Part shown: positions 56,925 to 64,000 of the stretch, one piece after another
Position numbering within the stretch: the first letter of the stretch is position 1
Layout: each line of letters opens with the position of its first letter
NCBI RefSeq assembly: GCF_947179515.1
Contig: NC_067473.1
Coordinates: forward strand, 86,008,350 to 86,072,349
Reading direction: 5' to 3'
Length of the DNA stretch: 64,000 nt
From: Apodemus sylvaticus
Taxonomy: Eukaryota > Chordata > Mammalia > Rodentia > Muridae
Translations under genes and position numbers: made by a program
The notes under the pieces: generated by a model
Database searches by the model: none
What the model saw: the letters and a program-made list of their open reading frames with translations, nothing else
What the model was told of the DNA's origin: nothing

Positions 56925-59900
56925 TATGTATTTTTTAATTGGATATTTTCTTTCTTTACATTTCAAATGTTATCCCCTTTCCTAGACACCTCCTTCCTGA
57001 AATGCCCATCCCATCCTCCCTCTTCCTGTTTCTCTGAGGGTGTTCTTCCACCCACACACCAACACCCGCCTCCCAATCCTTGATTCCCCTACACTGTGGC
57101 ATCTATGGAGCCTTCATAGGATCAAGGACTTCTCCTCCCATTGATGCCTGACAAGGCATTCATCTGCCACATAAGCAGCTAGAGTCATGTGTACTTCTTG
57201 GTCTATGACTTAGTCCCTGGGAGCTCTGGGGTGCTGGTTGGTTGATATTGTTGTTCTTTCTATAAGATTACAAACTCCTTCAGCTCCTTAGTCCTTTCTC
57301 CTCCATTGGGGACCCTGTGCTCCATCCAATTGGTGGCTATGACCATCTGCCTCTGTATTTGTGAGGTTCTTGCAGGGCCTCTCAGGAGACAGCTGTATAA
57401 GGCTTTTTTCATAAAGCCTTTCTTTCCATCCACAATAGTGTCAGGATTTAGTGACTGTATATGGGATGAATCTCCCAGTGAGACAGTCTCTAGATGGTCT
57501 TTTCTTCAGTCTCTGCTCCACACTTTTTCTCCATATTTGTTCCTGTAAGTATTTTGTTCCCCTTTTCAGAAGAACCAAGGCACCCACACTTTGGTATTCC
57601 TTGTTCTTGAGCTTCATATGGTGTGTGAATTGTATCTTGGGTATTCCAAACTTCTGGGATAATACTCACTTATCAGTGAGCAGATACCATGTGTGTTCTT
57701 TTCTGGTTGAATTACCTTACTCAGGGTGATATATTCTACTTCCATCCATTTGCCTAAGAGTTTCATGAACTCATCCTTTTTAATAGCTGTATAGTACTCC
57801 ATTGTATAAATATACTACATTTTCTGCATCCATTTTTCTGTTGCTATTACAAATAAGGCTTCTAGGTATTACAAATAAGGCTTCTATGAACATAGTGGGG
57901 CATGTATCCTTATTACATGTTGGTCCATCTACTGGGTATATGCCTAGGAGTGGTATAACTGGGTCTTCTGGTAGTACTATCTCCAATTTTCTGAGAATCT
58001 GCCAGTCTGATTTCCTGAGTGGTTGTGCCAGCTTGCATTCCCACCAGCAATGAAGGAGTGTTCCTCTTTCTTTACATCCTTGCCAGCATTTGCTGTCATC
58101 TGAGTGTTTGATTTTAGCCATTCTGACTGGTGTGAGGTGGAATCTCAGGGTTGTTTTGATTTGCATTTCCCTGATAACTAAGGATGCTGAACAATTCTTT
58201 AGTTACTACTTGGACAGTCCAATTTCTTCAGCTGAGAATTCTTTGCTTAGTTCCATCTCATTTTTAAGTGGACTTATTTTATTCTCTCCTCCTATAGGGC
58301 TGCACTTTCAGCTCCTTGGCTACTTTCTCTAGCTCTTTCACTGAGGTCCTTATGCTCACTTCATTGACTTTGAGACATGGGTACTTTGATGCACTTTCTA
58401 AAGAAGAACCAAAACATCCACACTTTGGCCTTCCTCCCTTTTGAGCTTTATCTGGTCTGTGAATTGTATCTTGGTATAAACATTTCTTTAGTTGTTTCTT
58501 TGCCATCTGCTATTCCTAAGTTGAGAAATCTATGTTTAGGACTGTACCCCATTGTTAATAGGGTTATTTGGTTATCTGGAGTCTAACTTCTTGAGTTCTT
58601 TGTGTATATATATTGGATATTAGCCCCCTGCGAGATGTAGGATTGGTAAAGATCTTTTCCCAATCTGTTGGTTGCCATTTTGTCCTATTGACAGAGTCCT
58701 TTGACTTACTGAAGCTTTGCAATTTTATGAGGTCCCATTTGTCAATTCTTGATCTTGAAGCATAAGCGATTGGTGTTCTGTTCAGGAATTTTCCCCCTGT
58801 GTCCATGTGCTCCAGGTTCTCCCCCAATTTCTTTTCTATTTGATTCAGTGTATCTGGATTTATGTGGAGATTCTTGATCTACTTGGACTTGAACTTTGTA
58901 AAGGGAGATAAGGATGGATCAGTTTGCATTCTTCTACATGGTGACTGCCTGTTCAACCAGCACCATTTGTTGAAAATGCTGGTTTTTTTTCACTGCATGG
59001 TTTTAACTCCTTTCTACACTATCAAATGACCATATGTGTGTGGGTTCATTTCTGGGTCTTCAATTCTATTCAATTGTTCTGCCTGCCTGTCATTGTACAA
59101 TGCCATGTAGTTTTTAATCACTATTGCTCTGTAATATAGCTTGAGGTCAGGGATGGTAATTCTGCCAGGATTTCTTTTATTGTTAAGAATAGTTTTCTCT
59201 ATACTGTGTTTTTGTTATTCCAGATAAATTTGGAAATTGCTCTTTCTAAGTCTATGAAGAATTGAGTTGGAAATTTGGTGAGGATTGCATTGAATCTGTA
59301 GATTGCTTTAGGTAAGATTGCCATTTTTACTATTTTAAGCCTGTCAATCCATGAGCAGAGGACATCTTTACATCTTCTGAGATCTTCAATTTCTTTCTTT
59401 CGAAATTTGTAGTTCTTGTCATATAGATCTTTCACTTGCTTGTTTAGAGTCAAATGAAGGTATTTTATATTACTTGTGACTATTGTGAAAAGTGTTGTTG
59501 CCCTAATTTTGTTCTCAGCCTCTTTATCCTATAAGTATAGGAAGGCTACAGGTTTATTTGAAATAATTTTATATACAGCCACTTTGCTGAACTTGTATAT
59601 CAGGTTTAGTATTTCTCTGGTGGAAGTTTTGGAGTCACTTAAGCATAATATCATATCATCTTCAATAGTGACACTTTGATTTCTTCCTTTCCAATTTGTA
59701 TCCCTTTGACCTCCTTTTTTTGTTTTGTCTAATTGCTCTCCTTAGGACATTGAGTACTATATTGAACAGAGAGTGGACAGTCTTGTCTAGTTCTCTCCAC
59801 TTACTTTGATGTAAGCCACTTGTTTGCTGTATATTGATTTTACTATATTTAGGTATGGGCCTTGAATTCCTGATCTTTCCATGACTTTTATCTTGAAAGG

Positions 59901-62900
59901 GTGTTGGGTTTTTTCAAATGCTTTCTCTGCTTCTAATAAAATGATCCTGTTGGTTTTTTTTTTTTTTTTGCTTTGAATTTATCTATGCAGTGGATTACAT
60001 TGATAGATTTCTGTATACTGTACCATCCTTGCATCCTTAGGATGAAGTGGGTAATCATTTTGATGTATTATTAGATTCGATTGGCAATAATTTTATTGAG
60101 ATATTTAATAAGGGAAATTGGTCTAACATTTTCTTTGTTGTGTCTTTCTGTGGTTTAAATGTCAGAATAGTGTTCCTTCTGTTTCTATTTTGTGGAATAG
60201 TTTGAAGAGTATTGGTATTAGGTCATCTTTGAAGGTTTAATAGAACTCTGCATTCAACCCATCTGGTCCAGGGCTTTTTATTTTGGTATAGGGGTCAGAC
60301 TATTAATGACTGTTTCTATTTATTTAGGGATTATTTAACTAGATCATTTATCTTATCCTAATTTAACTTTGGTAGCTGGTTGCTGTCTAGAAAATTGACC
60401 ATTTCATCTAGATTTTCTAGTTTTGTTGAGTATAGGCTTTGTTGTAGGATCTGATGATTTTTTGGATTTCCTCAGTATCTGCTGTTATGTCTCCCTTTTC
60501 ATTTCTGATTTTGTAGATTTGAATACTGTCTATATGCCCTTTGGTTAGTTTGACTAAGGGATCATCTATCTTGGTTTTGTTTTGTTTTGTTTTGTTTTGT
60601 TTCCCAAAGAACCAGCTCCTGGATTGGTTGATTCTTTTTTCGTTCTTTTTGTTTCTACTTGGTTGATTTCAGCCCTGAGTTTGATTATTTCCTGCCATCT
60701 TTTCACATTTGGTGTATTTGCTTCTTTCTGTACTAGAGACCTCAGGTGTGCTGTCAAGCTACTAGTTTATGTTCTTTCCAGTTTCTTTTTGGAGGCACTC
60801 AAAGCTATGAATTTTCTTCTTTGCACTGCTTTCATTGTGTCCCATAATGTAGTGCCTTCCTTTTCATTGCATTTTAAAAATTCTTTATTTTCTTTCTTTA
60901 TTTCTTCCTTGACCAAGTTACCATTGAGTAGAATGTTATTCAGTTTCCCTGTGTATGTGGGCTTTCTGATGTCTTTGTTGCTTTTGAAGATCAGCCCTAG
61001 TCCATAGTGATCTGATAGGGTACATGAGATTATTTCAATATTCTTATATCTGTTGAGGTCAGTTTTGGATAAGGTACTGTGAGGTGCTGAGTAGAATTTA
61101 TATTCTTTTGCTTTAGGATAAAATGTTCTATAGATATCTGTTAAATCCATTTGGTTTATAACATCTGTTAGTTTCACTATGTCTCTGCTTAGTTTCAGTT
61201 TCCATGATCTGTCCATTGATGAGAATGGGGTGTTGATGTCTTCCACTATAATTGCGTGTGGTACAATGTGTACTTTGAGCTTTAGTAAAGTTTCTTTCAT
61301 AAATGTGGATGCCCTTGATTTTGGAACATAGATGTTCAGAATTGAGAGTTTATCTTGGTAGATTTTTACTTGATTGATATGAAGTGTTCTTCCTTATCTT
61401 TTTTGAAAACTTTAAGTTGAAAATTGATTTTATTCGATATTAGGATAGTTACACCAGCTTGTGTCTTGGGGCCATTTGCTTGGAAAATTGTTTTACAGTC
61501 TTTGTATCTGAGGTAGTATCATTGTTTGTGCCTGAGGTGAGTTTCCTGCATTCAAAAAAATATTGGGTCCTATTTATATATCTAGTCTGTTAGTCTATTT
61601 CTTTTTTTGGAGAACTGGGTCCATTTATATTAAGAGATAATAAGGAAATGTTTTTGTTGCTTCCTGTAATCTTTGTTATTGGAAGTAGAATTATGTTTAT
61701 GTGGCTCTCTTCTTTTTTGGTTTGTTAAAAGATGATTATTATCTTGCTTTTTCTAGGGTGTACTTTCCCTCATTTTTTCGGTATTTTCCATTCATTATCC
61801 TTTGAAGGAATGGATTTGTAGAAGGATATTGTATAAATTTATTTTTGTATGGTATGCCTTGGTTTCTCCATCTTTGGTAATTAAGATTTTTGTTGGGTAT
61901 AATAGCCTGTGTTGACATTTGTGTTCCTTTAGGGTCTCTATGACATCTGCCCAGTAACTTCTAGCTTTCATAGTCTCTTGTGTGAGAAATCTGGTGTTAT
62001 TATGATAGGTCTGCCTTTATATGTTACTTGACCTTTTTCTCTTACTGATTTTAATATTCTTTCTTTGTTCAGAACATTTGGTGTTTTGATTATTATGTGA
62101 CAGGACAAATTTCTTTTCTGGTACAGTCTATTTGTAGTTCTGTAGGTTACTTGTATGTTCACAGGCATCTCTTTCTTTAAGTTAGTGAAGTTTTCTTCTA
62201 TAATTTTGTTAAAGATGTTGAATGAGCCTTTAAGCTGGAAATCTTTGCCCTCTTCTAGATCTATAATGCTTAGGTTTGGTCTTCTCATTGTGCCCTGGAT
62301 TTCCTGGATGTTTTGGGATAGGAGCTTTTTGTATTTTTCATTTTCTTTGACTCTTGTTTTAATGTTTTCTGTGGTATCTTCTGCACCTGAGATTCTTTCT
62401 TCTATTGTTCTCTTGTATTCTCTTCTTGATGCTTGCATCTATTACTCTTGACTTCTTTCCTAGGTTTTCTATCTCTAGAGTTGTTTCCCTTTGTACTTTC
62501 TTTATTGTTTCTAGTCCATTTTTAGATCCTGTATGGTTTCGAACAATTCCTTCACATGTTTTATTGTGTTTTCCTGTAATTCTTTTAGGGAGTTCTTTAT
62601 GTCCTTCATGAAGATATCTATCAGCATCATGAGCTGTGATTTTAAATCCAAATATTGCTTTTCCAATGCGTTGGGATATCCAAAGCTTGCGGTTGTGAGA
62701 AAACTAGATTCAGATGATACCATTTCACCTTGGTTCTCTTAGTAACATTCTTGCATTTGCATTTTGCCATCTGGTTTTCTCTGCTGTTAGTTGATCCCAT
62801 TGTCTCTGGCTGGCACTTATCCCTCCTGTAAGCCTGCAAGCCTAGGAGATCAGCTCTCCTAGCACACAGAGGGCTGTGGTTCAACCCAGATCCTGGGTCC

Positions 62901-63195
62901 AGATGGAGCCCAGAAGGACCCTGTCCCAACTGCTCTGCCACTCCTGTGCTTCCTGTGCTCTTGGATTTACCAGCCTTGTACAGTCACTGGAGAGAAAATA
63001 GTGGTCTCACCTCCAAACTAGGGATTAAAAGCATTCCCTGAAGATGAGTTCTCCCCTGGCAGGACCTATGTACAGATGACTGTGTATAAGCCCATTTCCT
63101 GGGTGCAGATGGAGACTAAAAGTACCATGTCCCAGCTGCTCTGCAAATTCTTCTCTCCCTGTGCTTCTGGCCATATCCACCTTGGAGAGAAAATT
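56925..63195 (-). mobile_element. Full-length decayed LINE-1 (minus, ~6.3 kb)
   Basis: 3' UTR 56925-57650, ORF2 relic to about 61680, ORF1 relic about 61760-62767, monomeric 5' UTR 62775-63195. ORF2 pieces: 61300-60767 (endonuclease side, SMDRSWKLKLSRD), 59453-59199 (KMAILPKAIYRFNAI), 58166-57780 (CWQGCKERGTLLHCWWEC). ORF1 piece 62438-61968 (RRPNLSIIDLEEG, ERILKSVREKGQVTYKGRP). A ~200-bp block of L1 3' UTR (58275-58475) is inserted within the ORF2 C-terminal region, and a ~20-bp tandem duplication lies near 57845-57885. Confidence 0.87.
62775..63195 (-). promoter_or_regulatory. L1 5' UTR with two ~205-bp monomers (third element)
   Basis: Units begin at 62888 (cagatcctgggtcc) and 63093 (catttcctgggtgc), 205 bp apart, both containing 'agatggag', 'tgtccca(a/g)ctgctctgc' and 'tgtgcttc'. 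Sequence type is close to the monomers at 34709-35190 and unlike those at 25660-26150. Confidence 0.8.
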
Positions 63196-63605
63196 ACATC
63201 TGTCAATACTTGATCTTAGAGCATAATCCATTGGTTTTCTGTTCATGAAATTTTCCCCTGTGCCCATGTATTTGAGACTCTTCCTCACCTTCTTCTTTAT
63301 AAGTTTCAGTGTATCTGGTTTTATGTCGAGGTTCTTGATCCACTTGGATTTGAGGTTTTTACAAGGATATAAGAATGCATGGCTTTCCATTTTCTACATG
63401 CTGACCTCCAGTTGGACTAGACTATTTGATGAAAATGCTGTCTTTTTTACATTGGATGATTTTAGCCCCTCTGTACAAGATCAAGGGACGATAGGTGTGT
63501 GGGTTCATTTCTGGGCCTTCAATTCTATTCCATTGATCTTTCTGCCAGTTTTTGTACCAATACCATACCATTTTGTCATTATTGCTCTGTAACAGAGCTT
63601 GATGA
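63196..63605 (-). mobile_element. LINE-1 ORF2 fragment (minus)
   Basis: Antisense ORF2 (downstream of RT: 'tgatcttagagcataa', 'tatgtcgaggttcttgatcc', 'tgtgtgggttcatttctgg') lying directly beyond the 5' end of the full-length L1. It has no 3' end of its own, so it is part of an older L1 disrupted by rearrangement. Confidence 0.82.
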
Positions 63606-64000
63606 AAACACATTCTTATATTATTACTGGGGGGTTTTAAGGAAACTAAATTATCAAAATTCTCACCACAATGAAGTTGAGAGGAAGAAGGGAGATAATT
63701 AGGAGGAAAGCTGGGGAATCTGAAGGGAGAGTGTGAGAATATGACCAAGATACCCTTTATATCTGAGTGAAATTTTTCAAAAAATACATTACTCCTCCAT
63801 AAAAAATAAACTCCAAACAACAAATTTGTAAATTCCTCACTTTATCGTGGTGAGATTTTCAACTTGTTCTTAATTACCTTTTGATGTTCACTGGCTCTTT
63901 TACTCACTGTTGTATTGTTGTGAAGATATGCAAAATCCAAGGCAATTTTTATAACAGGAAGTATATAATTGGAAAATTGGAGGTTTGCTTACAATTTTAG
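63606..64000 (+). repeat. Lipocalin unit D flank, continued, with URR1-like repeat
   Basis: Matches unit C 38160-38640 and unit B 16330-16460 plus 17490-17690 ('caatgaagttgaga', 'atgaccaagatac', 'aacaaatttgtaaattcctc'). URR1-like from 63885 to the edge. Confidence 0.75.

Overview
This is mammalian, non-coding-rich genomic DNA from a rodent. It is not a prokaryotic window: there are no operons, no CRISPR array, no rRNA and no recognisable tRNA. Murid rodent, most likely Mus or a close relative, is supported by dense LINE-1 (L1) copies whose ORF1/ORF2 translations are typical of murine L1, by young L1 3' ends carrying the short 'atatatcgaataaa'-type tail, by L1 5' ends made of ~200-bp tandem monomers, by URR1-like and B1 rodent repeats, and by long GA/TA/CA microsatellites. 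The species and chromosome are inferences; the high L1 and AT content and the gene family would fit an X-linked odorant-binding-protein (OBP)/probasin cluster.

The only host-gene signal is a set of lipocalin remnants on the + strand. Two copies of a 102-bp exon (8908-9009 and 35428-35529) with phase 1-1 boundaries and intact splice sites are each followed by a short terminal exon (9157-9176 and 35679-35743) completing a T-D-x-C-P C-terminus, as expected for exons 5 and 6 of OBP/probasin/aphrodisin-like lipocalins. Two copies of the matching exon 1 region (18691-18767 and 39613-39650) lie downstream of a shared promoter block. One has GTG in place of ATG; the other is fused after about 12 codons to sequence that elsewhere lies 3' of the gene. 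Exons 2-4 were not found. I read the window as four tandemly duplicated lipocalin units: A (upstream flank joined directly to exon 5), B (flank, exon 1, then exons 5-6 17 kb later), C (flank, broken exon 1, 3' flank) and D (upstream flank only, running off the right edge).

Layout: 1-2060 ERV2-class retrovirus remnant (gag-pro, minus strand); 2080-7802 nested L1s; 7803-11250 unit A; 11586-12245 LTR-like element; 12275-16256 L1s and LTR-like sequence; 16262-19870 unit B flank and exon 1; 19884-26436 full-length minus-strand L1 with an open 393-codon ORF1; 26437-29385 mostly single-copy, with a B1 SINE and one orphan candidate exon; 29386-35190 second full-length L1; 35338-39650 unit B exons 5-6, then unit C flank; 39651-40345 3' flank copy; 40345-49440 nested L1s including a third full-length relic; 49443-50130 LTR-like element; 50200-52845 AT-rich, unassigned; 52846-56341 unit D flank with insertions; 56342-56637 CTT/CTC microsatellite; 56925-63195 fourth full-length L1; 63610-64000 unit D flank continues.

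No new molecular system is evident. The observations most worth a second look are the complementary deletions in the lipocalin units, the orphan phase 1-1 exon at 27659-27793, three L1 insertions with 5' inversions, and three full-length L1s that keep monomeric promoters. Homologies were judged by eye; no alignment or database search was run.
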